Shown piece after piece: positions 1 through 7,211 of a DNA stretch of 14,746 nucleotides. The DNA is from Phycisphaeraceae bacterium (lineage in GTDB: Bacteria; Planctomycetota; Phycisphaerae; Phycisphaerales; Zrk34). The notes under the pieces are model-generated. The model saw nothing but the letters and a program-made list of their open reading frames with translations. It was not told the DNA's origin and searched no databases. The number at the start of each line of letters is the position of its first letter. Position 1 is the first letter of the stretch. The stretch covers positions 1-14,746 of the forward strand of contig JANQJT010000149.1 of the NCBI GenBank assembly GCA_028281485.1, read 5' to 3'. The translations under genes and the position numbers were made by a program.

Positions 1-327
1 GCGATGGACAACACGACCGTGGTGCTGGGTTACCCCGATGTCGATGACGGCACGCTGCGGGGCATGATCGAGCTGACCGACGGCGAGCGGTATGACTACG
101 CGCCGCGCGACGATGTAACGGTGTACGTGTCGCACCGACTGAATCTCTCGGTGCCTTATGTGAGTCGTTTGTTTGCGACGGGCGTGAACGAGAACGCGTC
201 GGGCTACCACCGGCTGGTGCGGGCGCACTGCACGCTGACCAACCAGGGCTTGCGTGACGAGCTGCCGCCCGAGCCGTACGAATACACCGGCGATAGCCCG
301 GGCCCACTGATCCGCCTGTCGCCGTAG
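1..327 (+). CDS. C-terminal part of an unidentified protein, possibly TadE-like (5' end outside window)
   Basis: The frame is open from the first base (GCG precedes the first ATG at 4), so this is probably the 3' end of a longer gene; no ribosome binding site can be assessed. The visible 108 codons contain acidic and Asp/Gly-rich stretches, then an alternating hydrophobic segment (VTVYVSHRLNLSVPYVSRLF), then a short segment ending LTNQG. That order resembles the C-terminal half of TadE/TadF-like pseudopilins, where a beta segment leads into a conserved polar end. The similarity is a judgement of pattern and not a recognised domain. It lies 36 nt upstream of the kinase gene on the same strand, at the 5' edge of a Tad pilus locus, which fits a pilus role. 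It could equally be an unrelated hypothetical protein. Confidence 0.55.
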   Translation, partial: AMDNTTVVLGYPDVDDGTLRGMIELTDGERYDYAPRDDVTVYVSHRLNLSVPYVSRLFATGVNENASGYHRLVRAHCTLTNQGLRDELPPEPYEYTGDSPGPLIRLSP

Positions 328-363
328 AAATAGTCAGTCAACCCCCCGTAAGCTGGACAGAAG

Positions 364-2958
364 ATGAACGCAGAGTTCAACACGGATATCCGCCCCGCCC
401 TGCAACCCGGTGATCAGCTGGGTTATTACGAGGTTCGCGCGCCGCTGGCGGCGGGCGGGCTGAGCCTGGTGTGGAAGGCGCACGACTCGCTGCTGAATCG
501 CGACATCGCGATCAAGCAGGTGGCCAACACCGACCAGGCCGACGAGGCGGTGCGACAGCGTTTTCGCCAGGAGGCGGACCTGCACAAGAAGGCGTCGGCG
601 GCGCACAACAACCTCGTGCAGGTCTTGGATTACGTCGAGGAAGAGCGCGGGTTGTTCATCGTGATGGAGTACGTGGACGGCTCGTCGCTGGACCGGATGC
701 TGACGAAGCTGGACGGCCCGATGGAGCCACAACAGGCGCTGGGCATCCTGCATCAATTGGCGATTGCGCTGGCGGCGATCCACCAGGCGGGCGTGATCCA
801 CCGCGACCTGAAGCCGAGCAACATCCTGCTGCCGCGCGCGGGCGGCGTGAAGGTGTGCGACTTCGGTCTGGCGACGCTGTTTGAAGACCAGGACGTGGCG
901 ACGATGGGCACGGCGCGCTACATGGCGCCGGAACAGTTCACCGAAGACAAAGTGGACGGGCGGTGTGACCTGTATGCGCTGGGGATGATCGCGTACGAGA
1001 TGTTGCTGGGTCGGCCGGCGTTTGAGGACCAGTTCAAGACGGTGCTGCGTGACCAGCGCAACCAGCCGCTGCGGTGGATGAAGTGGCACACGAACCAGCG
1101 TTTGATCGCTCAGCCGATCCACAAGCTCAACGAGCGCGTGCCCGGTGAGCTGAGCGAGATCATTGAGCGTTTGATGGACAAGCAGGTGGATCGGCGGATC
1201 GATTCGGCGGCGACGCTGTTGGGCGTACTCAAGCGGCACTTCTCACCGGCGGGCCGTGCGGCTGCGGCGCAGGCGAGTCGCGCGGCGCAGGACGCGGAAC
1301 AGGCGCGGCTGAGCGCGCCGCTGGACCCGACCGCGGCGCTGCCCTCTTCCAAGCGTGTGCCGATGTGGTTGATCGCAGCGGCGGTGTTGTTGATCACGAC
1401 GGCGGTCGGGCTGGTGGTGTTCTTCCAGATGGACAAGCAGAACGCGCTGGAGCGGTTTACGGCCAAATCACAGGGTATCTTCGACCGCGGCATGGCGCTT
1501 CACAAGCAGGAGAAGTACGCCGAGGCGCGGGTGGCGTTTGAGCAGGTGCTTGAGCGTGAGAGCAACAGCACGCTGGGCCGATGGAGCGGGCAGATCATTT
1601 TGGATTGCGATGCGCGGATGAGCTACGCGGCGGGGAACGAGGCGATGGAGGCGCGCGATTTCGTGGCGGCGCATGCCGCGTATGAGTCGGCGTACGGTTC
1701 GATGAGCGATCTGATCGACGGGCTCGGACCGAACGACGACGCGCAGAAGTTCCACGACCGCCTGAACACCTACGAGGACCGCATCACGTTCAGCAGCATC
1801 GCCAAGTCCATCGACGCGTTGATCCAGTCGGGCCAGACGGACACGGCGCGGAACCAGATCATCGACCAGCAGGACAAGGTAACGGTGCTGACGGACAACA
1901 AGAAGGAGGTGCTGGGGTACCTGTCGGAGAAGATCAACCGGCAGCTACAGCGTGAGAAGATCGAGACGGTGCGGCGTGAGGCCGAGCGGCTCGTGGCGGA
2001 CGGCGACCTGGACGCGGCGCGCGATCGGCTGGACGAGGCCCGGGAGAAGATGGGCACCAGCGAGTTCGATTCGATGCTCCGTGAGATCGAAGACGAGATC
2101 GATTTCACGGCTTCGATGCGCGGCGGTGAGCGTGCGGAGGACGCGGGGAACCTGGCGTCGGCGATCCGGTCGTACGAGCGTGCGCTGGACATCCGCCCCA
2201 CTGTCGAGCTGGAGACGAAGCTGGACCTGCTGTACAGCCGCAAGGCGTATGAAGACGGGCTGGCGAAACAGAACAACGGCGACTTTGACGGCGCCGCCGA
2301 GCTGTACAACCGCGCGCTGGGCTACAACAAGGACAACCTCGACGCCAAGCGTGCGTTGGACAATCTCGGCCGCCACATCACGCGTGCGGAGATTCTGCAC
2401 GAGGGCAACCGCGCCTACGCGGCGGGCGATTACCAGTTGGCGGCGAACCACTTCACGCGCGCACTGGATATCGAGGCCGACGCCGAGACACGGGATTTGT
2501 TGAACAAGGCGTACACGAAGCTGCACGCGGAGAAGGCGGAGGCGGCGCTGCGGCGGTGGGACCTGTCGGCGGCAGAAGAAGCGGTCGGCCAGGCGCTGCG
2601 GTATTCACCGAACGACGTGTACTCGCTGCGGTTGAAGCAGCAGATCGCCGTGAGCGTGCGTTACCGGGCGGCGGTGGATGAGGGCGACGGGCTGTACGGC
2701 AAGGGCGCGTTTGCCGACGCGGGTGCGGCGTATCGCCGGGCGCGACAGATCATCGCCGATTCCAGCATCGACAGCGAGCCGATCGACAAGAAGATCCGCG
2801 ACGCGGAATACGAGTCGTGGATGGTCAAGGCGCGCGCGGCGGCGGACCTGCGGCGGTGGCGCGAGGCGAAGGCGAACGTGGAGGCGGCGCTGGGCGTGCG
2901 TGACACGACCGAGGCGCGCACGCTCGAGAGCCAGGCCAACGAGGCGCTCAAGGAGTAA
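364..2958 (+). CDS. Transmembrane Hanks-type Ser/Thr protein kinase with C-terminal TPR domain
   Basis: An 864-residue protein that should phosphorylate Ser/Thr in target proteins. The kinase domain occupies about residues 20-292: glycine-rich loop 28-36 (LAAGGLSLV), ATP-binding Lys51 in AIKQV, probable alpha-C Glu70, catalytic loop HRDLKPSN 146-153, DFG 166-168, APE 188-190 and Asp202. All key catalytic residues are present; the first Gly of the loop is Ala29. An Ala/Gln-rich linker leads to one membrane helix at about 333-355. After it come roughly eight degenerate TPR-like helical pairs (about 370-860), for example AYAAGDYQLAANHFTRALDI. Known topology of such kinases puts the kinase in the cytoplasm and the TPRs outside the membrane. 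The start at 364 has only a weak Shine-Dalgarno-like GGACAG. The next gene begins 3 nt after the stop, so it is probably co-transcribed with the pilus genes. The substrate is unknown; the FHA proteins of this locus are likely partners. Confidence 0.93.
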   Translation: MNAEFNTDIRPALQPGDQLGYYEVRAPLAAGGLSLVWKAHDSLLNRDIAIKQVANTDQADEAVRQRFRQEADLHKKASAAHNNLVQVLDYVEEERGLFIVMEYVDGSSLDRMLTKLDGPMEPQQALGILHQLAIALAAIHQAGVIHRDLKPSNILLPRAGGVKVCDFGLATLFEDQDVATMGTARYMAPEQFTEDKVDGRCDLYALGMIAYEMLLGRPAFEDQFKTVLRDQRNQPLRWMKWHTNQRLIAQPIHKLNERVPGELSEIIERLMDKQVDRRIDSAATLLGVLKRHFSPAGRAAAAQASRAAQDAEQARLSAPLDPTAALPSSKRVPMWLIAAAVLLITTAVGLVVFFQMDKQNALERFTAKSQGIFDRGMALHKQEKYAEARVAFEQVLERESNSTLGRWSGQIILDCDARMSYAAGNEAMEARDFVAAHAAYESAYGSMSDLIDGLGPNDDAQKFHDRLNTYEDRITFSSIAKSIDALIQSGQTDTARNQIIDQQDKVTVLTDNKKEVLGYLSEKINRQLQREKIETVRREAERLVADGDLDAARDRLDEAREKMGTSEFDSMLREIEDEIDFTASMRGGERAEDAGNLASAIRSYERALDIRPTVELETKLDLLYSRKAYEDGLAKQNNGDFDGAAELYNRALGYNKDNLDAKRALDNLGRHITRAEILHEGNRAYAAGDYQLAANHFTRALDIEADAETRDLLNKAYTKLHAEKAEAALRRWDLSAAEEAVGQALRYSPNDVYSLRLKQQIAVSVRYRAAVDEGDGLYGKGAFADAGAAYRRARQIIADSSIDSEPIDKKIRDAEYESWMVKARAAADLRRWREAKANVEAALGVRDTTEARTLESQANEALKE
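2950..2955 (+). promoter_or_regulatory. Ribosome binding site inside the kinase stop region
   Basis: AAGGAG lies in the last codons of the kinase gene, 6 nt before the ATG at 2962. It supports that start for the TadG-like gene and implies that its translation is linked to that of the kinase. Confidence 0.7.
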
Positions 2959-2961
2959 CCG

Positions 2962-5067
2962 ATGACGACGATGCGCATGACAGCACGCGGGGGGCGTGGC
3001 ACGACGCGGCGCGGCGTGGTGTTGGTCATGACGCTGCTGGCGGTGGTGCTGCTGTTGGCGTTGATCCTGTACGTGCTGAATCTCGGCGACCAGGTCAACC
3101 GCCGCCAGCGGGCTCAAGACACGGCCGACGCGACGGCGATCGCGGGCGCAACGTGGGTGGCGCGGCAGCTGAACATCGTCTCCGAGAACAACATGACCAT
3201 CGCGCGGAACATCGCGCTGATCAATGCGCTGGACTCGATGTCGCAGTCGACGGAGTACACGCTGCGCGAGCACACCTCGATGACCGAGGCGATGCAGCGG
3301 CTGAACACCGGGACGCTGAACAACAGCTACGGGGTGATGAACGATCACCTGGTCGACGTGTTCGAGGCGTGGGAAGAGCGGATGCTCGATCAGTTGGAGC
3401 AGCTGGAGGACATGAACGATCTGTACCAGCAGATCTCCGTGGAGGAGATGACGTACTACAACGCGCCGTCGGGTGGGCACGGGGCGATCTGGCAGGCGAT
3501 GTTCGCGATGGACGAGCTGAGCCAGGTGACGATGGAGAACCTGGCGTCGACGACACAGACGATGGCGATCACGGCGGGCGAGCACACGATGCGTTACCCG
3601 GACTCGACGGACACGATGCTGGCGCCGGTGAAGGTGGAGCTGCCGTGGTCGCGGGGGCATTTCAATGATTTTGAGTGGCCCGTGAAGTTCGGGGTGTTGC
3701 CCGGTGCGCCACCATCCGTCAACGAGGACGGCGTGTTGGTCGATCGGATCACGACGCCGTCGGCGACGATGGTGATCGACGATCCGCTCGAGCGGCGTGG
3801 GCCTTTCGACACGCTGTTCGGCTACAACTACGTGGTGCGTCAGTGCCCGGTGCCGACGCAACCGTCGCCCAACAGCCGGGTGCTTACCGGCGGCGGCGGA
3901 GCGATCCCGCTGGGCAGCGGCGAGGGCGTGACGCGGATCTGCCCCGACCCGCCCGGCTGGGACGTGGTGGGGTACCGCACGTACGGCACGCACGATGCGC
4001 TGGTGAGCACAAGCTTCGTGCTGAATTACAACGAGTCGACGGGGTGGAACGACTACGGTGATGCACGAAGAATCGGATTGATCGATTGGCATCTCTACCG
4101 CCACATGCCCGACACGCGGCTGGACGTGTACGTGCGTACGATGGCCGACGCCAAGCTCGACTACCTCTGGCCGCCCCCGAACGAGGATGGCGAGGTGGTT
4201 GAGGCGGGTGAGGAGGTGACGCTGCAGGGGGTGATCGATCCGGAGTGGGTCACGGACTTCAGCGAGGCGATGCGGGTCACCGGTTCGCGTGAGGGCAGGC
4301 GCAGCGTGCGGGGTGTGGCGTATTTCGTGTACGAGATCAAGAGTCTTTATCCGCCGAGCCACGGGAGTTTCATGAGCCCGGGCACGTGGGCGCCGGTGCT
4401 GGATAACGGGCGCCGTCAGCCGCGGATATCGTGGGGATCGCGTTGGACCGACCCGAACCAGTGGGACGCCGACCCGTCGGTGACGCGTGTGCACCCGTAC
4501 GGATGGATGGACGAGTACCCGATCGAGGTCCATTACGACGCGGACCTGGGCATCACGCGGAGCTTCGACGACGAGGGGTTGCCGGTTGCGGTGACGATCT
4601 ATCGCGTGGATCACTTTTACTTCGCGGGGATCAATGTCGGCGAGCGGGAGCTGATCCCCAACTGCTACGCGGGTTTCAACCGTGACACGAGCGCCGCCCC
4701 CGCCCCGCTTCATCTGCATCCCGACCAGATCAACGCGAGCGCAGAGTCGCGCCGGGATTATCTGACGTTCCTGTCGGTCACGCGTGGGTCTGATCGTGCG
4801 CGGAACTGGCCGAGCGGGTTTCGTAGCGGCAAGCCCGAGCCGTACCAGGTGGCGGTGGCGCAGGCGAAGGTGTTCAACACGCACTCGTGGGACGCGTGGA
4901 CACCGACGTGGTACGCGACGCTCGAGCCGGTCAGCGACTGGGGAGACTGGCAACAGAGAATCGACCGCGCCGATCCGGATGCGTATGTGGACGGCGCGTT
5001 CCTGGATTTCGTGACAGACTACTTCGACCGCGCCGGCGGTCTGGCGGAAGTGATGCTGAGGCACTGA
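2962..5067 (+). CDS. Large TadG-like pilus assembly protein
   Basis: A 701-residue single-pass protein. A basic N-terminus (RGGRGTTRRG) leads into one long hydrophobic helix at about 18-41. Next comes a TadG/TadE-type segment NRRQRAQDTADATAIAGA (46-63), the hallmark of putative Flp pilus-assembly TadE/G-like proteins. The remaining ~630 residues, predicted extracytoplasmic, are rich in Trp, Tyr, Asp and Gly, with three Cys in the middle and latter part. They end with AQAKVFN and WYATLEPV-type segments that I associate with TadG-like proteins. Unlike pseudopilins, there is no Glu five residues after the candidate Gly18, so processing by prepilin peptidase is not expected. TadG-like proteins are thought to anchor or seed the pilus in the envelope; the exact role here is inference. 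A strong RBS supports the start. The stop codon overlaps the next ATG by 1 nt. Confidence 0.8.
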   Translation: MTTMRMTARGGRGTTRRGVVLVMTLLAVVLLLALILYVLNLGDQVNRRQRAQDTADATAIAGATWVARQLNIVSENNMTIARNIALINALDSMSQSTEYTLREHTSMTEAMQRLNTGTLNNSYGVMNDHLVDVFEAWEERMLDQLEQLEDMNDLYQQISVEEMTYYNAPSGGHGAIWQAMFAMDELSQVTMENLASTTQTMAITAGEHTMRYPDSTDTMLAPVKVELPWSRGHFNDFEWPVKFGVLPGAPPSVNEDGVLVDRITTPSATMVIDDPLERRGPFDTLFGYNYVVRQCPVPTQPSPNSRVLTGGGGAIPLGSGEGVTRICPDPPGWDVVGYRTYGTHDALVSTSFVLNYNESTGWNDYGDARRIGLIDWHLYRHMPDTRLDVYVRTMADAKLDYLWPPPNEDGEVVEAGEEVTLQGVIDPEWVTDFSEAMRVTGSREGRRSVRGVAYFVYEIKSLYPPSHGSFMSPGTWAPVLDNGRRQPRISWGSRWTDPNQWDADPSVTRVHPYGWMDEYPIEVHYDADLGITRSFDDEGLPVAVTIYRVDHFYFAGINVGERELIPNCYAGFNRDTSAAPAPLHLHPDQINASAESRRDYLTFLSVTRGSDRARNWPSGFRSGKPEPYQVAVAQAKVFNTHSWDAWTPTWYATLEPVSDWGDWQQRIDRADPDAYVDGAFLDFVTDYFDRAGGLAEVMLRH

Positions 5068-5855
5068 TGCGACGAACGACGCCTACAACACGATGGGATC
5101 GCGGTGGCACGGTCATGGTGGAGACCCTGATGGTGACGCCGATCCTGTTGTTTGTGTTCGTGTTGCTTTTTTTCATGGGGCGATTGGGAACACGCGTGCA
5201 GCACGCGCAGGCGATGGCGCGGTACGAATCGTGGCGACAGATGGAGCAGGGCCACGACCTGACGTCGAACAGCGAGGACAGTTACGCGCTGCTGGACGAG
5301 ATGTTCAACCACGGCGACGCCATGATCGACATGGAGCACTGGCGCACCGGTGAGCAGGGGTTCCCCAGCGAGGCGATGGAGGCGTACGTCGAGGCGGCGC
5401 TGTCCGGCTCGCAGGAGACGGGGGACTTGGCGGAGGCGTTGATGTTTACGCCGTCGGGCGTGGACGTGCGCATGTCGCACGGTCACAGGGAGGGGTTTTC
5501 TACGACGTACCCGCAGGTGGTCCGGTTGAACTTCCGGGTGACGGGGCCGGTGCGCCGGGCGCAGTCGCGGATCGGCAACGACTGGGCGTTGACGGTGAGC
5601 ACCTCGGCGATGGCGGATACCTGGGCGGGCGCGACGTACCGCGATCATCATCCGCGCGCGGTGCGCGACGTGTTTTACGCAGAGTTTGATGAGCTGCTGG
5701 ATGCGCTGGATGGCGAGGGGCCGGTGGAATACCCCAGCGACAGCGCCTCGGTTGAGGCGTTTAACAACGAGATACTGGCGGGCTTCATCCGGGCGTTGTA
5801 TTTGAGCCGGCCGGATTACGCGGGCCCGATTGTTTACCAAGAGCGACCGCAATGA
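5067..5855 (+). CDS. tadE: TadE-like pseudopilin
   Basis: A 262-residue protein starting at the ATG overlapping the preceding TGA (TGATG). An ATG at 4887 is in the same frame but would overlap the TadG-like gene by 180 nt, and its first 60 residues are Arg-rich shadow sequence. The N-terminus has the TadE signature: basic residues, then Gly14-TVMVE-TLMVTP, then a hydrophobic helix to about residue 37. The Glu19 is the fifth residue after Gly14, matching the G/XXXXE processing site of Tad pseudopilins cut by TadV/CpaA. The rest (Asp/Glu-rich helix, then beta-like segments around 150-185) is consistent with a periplasmic globular domain. TadE and TadF are minor pilins needed for Flp pilus assembly. 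The stop overlaps the next start by 4 nt (ATGA). Confidence 0.8.
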   Translation: MRRTTPTTRWDRGGTVMVETLMVTPILLFVFVLLFFMGRLGTRVQHAQAMARYESWRQMEQGHDLTSNSEDSYALLDEMFNHGDAMIDMEHWRTGEQGFPSEAMEAYVEAALSGSQETGDLAEALMFTPSGVDVRMSHGHREGFSTTYPQVVRLNFRVTGPVRRAQSRIGNDWALTVSTSAMADTWAGATYRDHHPRAVRDVFYAEFDELLDALDGEGPVEYPSDSASVEAFNNEILAGFIRALYLSRPDYAGPIVYQERPQ

Positions 5856-6418
5856 CCTACCCCAAGCCCATGCGGTGGCTGATCGGATTGCTATTCGCGG
5901 TGATCGCGCTGCTGAGCGTAATGATCGTGATGGAGCTGGTGCGCCAGTCGGGCGAGGCGGTGGGCCCCGGTAGCACGGCGATCGATGCTGGCGCATGGAT
6001 CGACGGGCGGGGGGCGGGGACGGACTGGATGACGGGCGCGGATGCGGTGGCGGGCGATGCGCTGGGCGCCGAGCCGGCGGGTCTGCCTGAGCCGAGCGGC
6101 GGCCAGATGCTGACGCGGCAGGTAAGCGAGACGATGGACCGGGTCTCCGAGACCTCGGTTTGGCTGGTTTCCGGTTCGGCTGGGGAGGAGTTGGCATCGT
6201 TTTACGACACGCACGCGCGGCGGCTGGGCTTTACGCCAATCGAAGAAACGATCCGTCGGGCGACGGGTGTGACGGTGAAACAATACGAGCGGGCGGGCGA
6301 GACGCTGATGGTGCGGTTGCGCCGCGAGGCGACGGGCACTCGCGTGCTGATCCGCTTCGGATACACTAAGGCCCAGGCCCATCTCGATCCCCTCTCGTCG
6401 GAGACAGACCCATCATGA
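5852..6418 (+). CDS. Small single-pass membrane protein of unknown function in the Tad operon
   Basis: A 188-residue protein that I do not recognise. Visible parts: a membrane helix at about 8-30 (MRWLIGLLFAVIALLSVMIV), a Gly/Ala/Asp-rich linker (about 33-85), and a small C-terminal alpha/beta domain (about 95-175). That domain contains ETSVWLVSGSAGEELASFYD, RRLGF and a closing RVLIRFGY strand; it looks like a single folded unit following a periplasmic linker. The start at 5852 overlaps the TadE stop by ATGA, and the stop overlaps the CpaB start by ATGA, so it is tightly embedded between two pilus genes. A second ATG at 5873 sits directly before the helix and is a possible alternative start. 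By position it could be a minor pseudopilin-like or accessory assembly protein; no catalytic motif is visible. Confidence 0.75.
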   Translation: MTYPKPMRWLIGLLFAVIALLSVMIVMELVRQSGEAVGPGSTAIDAGAWIDGRGAGTDWMTGADAVAGDALGAEPAGLPEPSGGQMLTRQVSETMDRVSETSVWLVSGSAGEELASFYDTHARRLGFTPIEETIRRATGVTVKQYERAGETLMVRLRREATGTRVLIRFGYTKAQAHLDPLSSETDPS

Positions 6419-7197
6419 GTCGCACGAATCCCAACTCGGCCCAGGCGCGCATCACGCAGAAACCCAGCATGACCGTGGTCATCGTGGCGGGCGTGCTCGG
6501 CGCGCTGGCGGCCGGTGCGTACATCCTGCAGGTGCGCGCGGCGGTCAACGCCAGCAAGGTCGAGACGTTTACGGTTTACACGACCAAGCACGCGTTCGAA
6601 CCGGGCGAGACCGTCAAGAGCATCGAAAAGGACCTGGTTGCGCGGCAGTACCCCGAGGACCTGCGCGAGTCGATGAGCGACGCGATTACTTCCGATCAGC
6701 TTGGGCGGTATCTCGGCACGAGCGTGCTGCATCAGCCGATCGCCACGAACGGCTTGCTGACGCACTCGGCGTACACCCCCACCGAGAGCAGCGCGATCAA
6801 CCTGATCCGCGAGGGCAGGCGGATGATGGCGTTGAGCGTGGATCGCGACGCGGTGCCGCCGATCCTGCGACCGGGCAACACGGTGGACGTGTCGCTGGTA
6901 GTCGCGTCGGGCGGTCAGAAGATGCAGTCGATGCTGGTGATCGAGCGTGTGAAGGTGCTGGCGGTGGGGACGCAGACGGCGGCGAGCCGCGACAGCCGGA
7001 CCCGGTCGTTCTCGACGGTTTCGATCGAGGTGACGCCGGAGGAGTTTGGATACATAACGACGATCGACGCGATGCGCGGCAAGACGCCGTTCACATTGGC
7101 GGTGCGTAACGCGACGGACTCGACGCGGCAGATATCGGGCGGCGGGGTCAATCCCGAGTTGCTCGATGCGCTGGGGATCGAACACGACCTGGAATAA
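6415..7197 (+). CDS. cpaB: CpaB/RcpC-type Flp pilus assembly protein
   Basis: A 260-residue envelope protein of the Tad/Flp pilus machinery. An N-terminal helix (about 19-38) anchors it. Then come a SAF-type domain (about 52-125, with TTKHAFEPGETV and a GRYLGTSVLHQPIATNG segment) and the family's characteristic C-terminal part. That part includes REGRRMMALSVDRDAVPPI (132-150), LRPGNTVDVSLV (151-162) and the VIERVKVLAVG strand (175-185). CpaB homologues are thought to work with the outer-membrane secretin CpaC/RcpA, but no secretin follows here; the next gene is the ATPase. GGAGA at 6400-6404, 10 nt upstream, and the ATGA overlap support this start. The length is close to usual for the family. 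Confidence 0.92.
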   Translation: MSRTNPNSAQARITQKPSMTVVIVAGVLGALAAGAYILQVRAAVNASKVETFTVYTTKHAFEPGETVKSIEKDLVARQYPEDLRESMSDAITSDQLGRYLGTSVLHQPIATNGLLTHSAYTPTESSAINLIREGRRMMALSVDRDAVPPILRPGNTVDVSLVVASGGQKMQSMLVIERVKVLAVGTQTAASRDSRTRSFSTVSIEVTPEEFGYITTIDAMRGKTPFTLAVRNATDSTRQISGGGVNPELLDALGIEHDLE

Positions 7198-7211
7198 CGA
7201 CGCGAGGATTC

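Noticed and set aside
2605..5064. 819-codon open frame on the minus strand opposite the kinase end and the TadG-like gene
   Set aside because: It is Arg/His/Pro-rich with no recognisable domain, and spans the junction of two well-supported plus-strand genes. High GC with a strong third-position bias opens antisense frames.
4887..5066. Upstream in-frame extension of the TadE-like gene
   Set aside because: It would overlap the TadG-like gene by 180 nt and add an Arg-rich tail before the pseudopilin signal; the TGATG overlap at 5067 is a better start.
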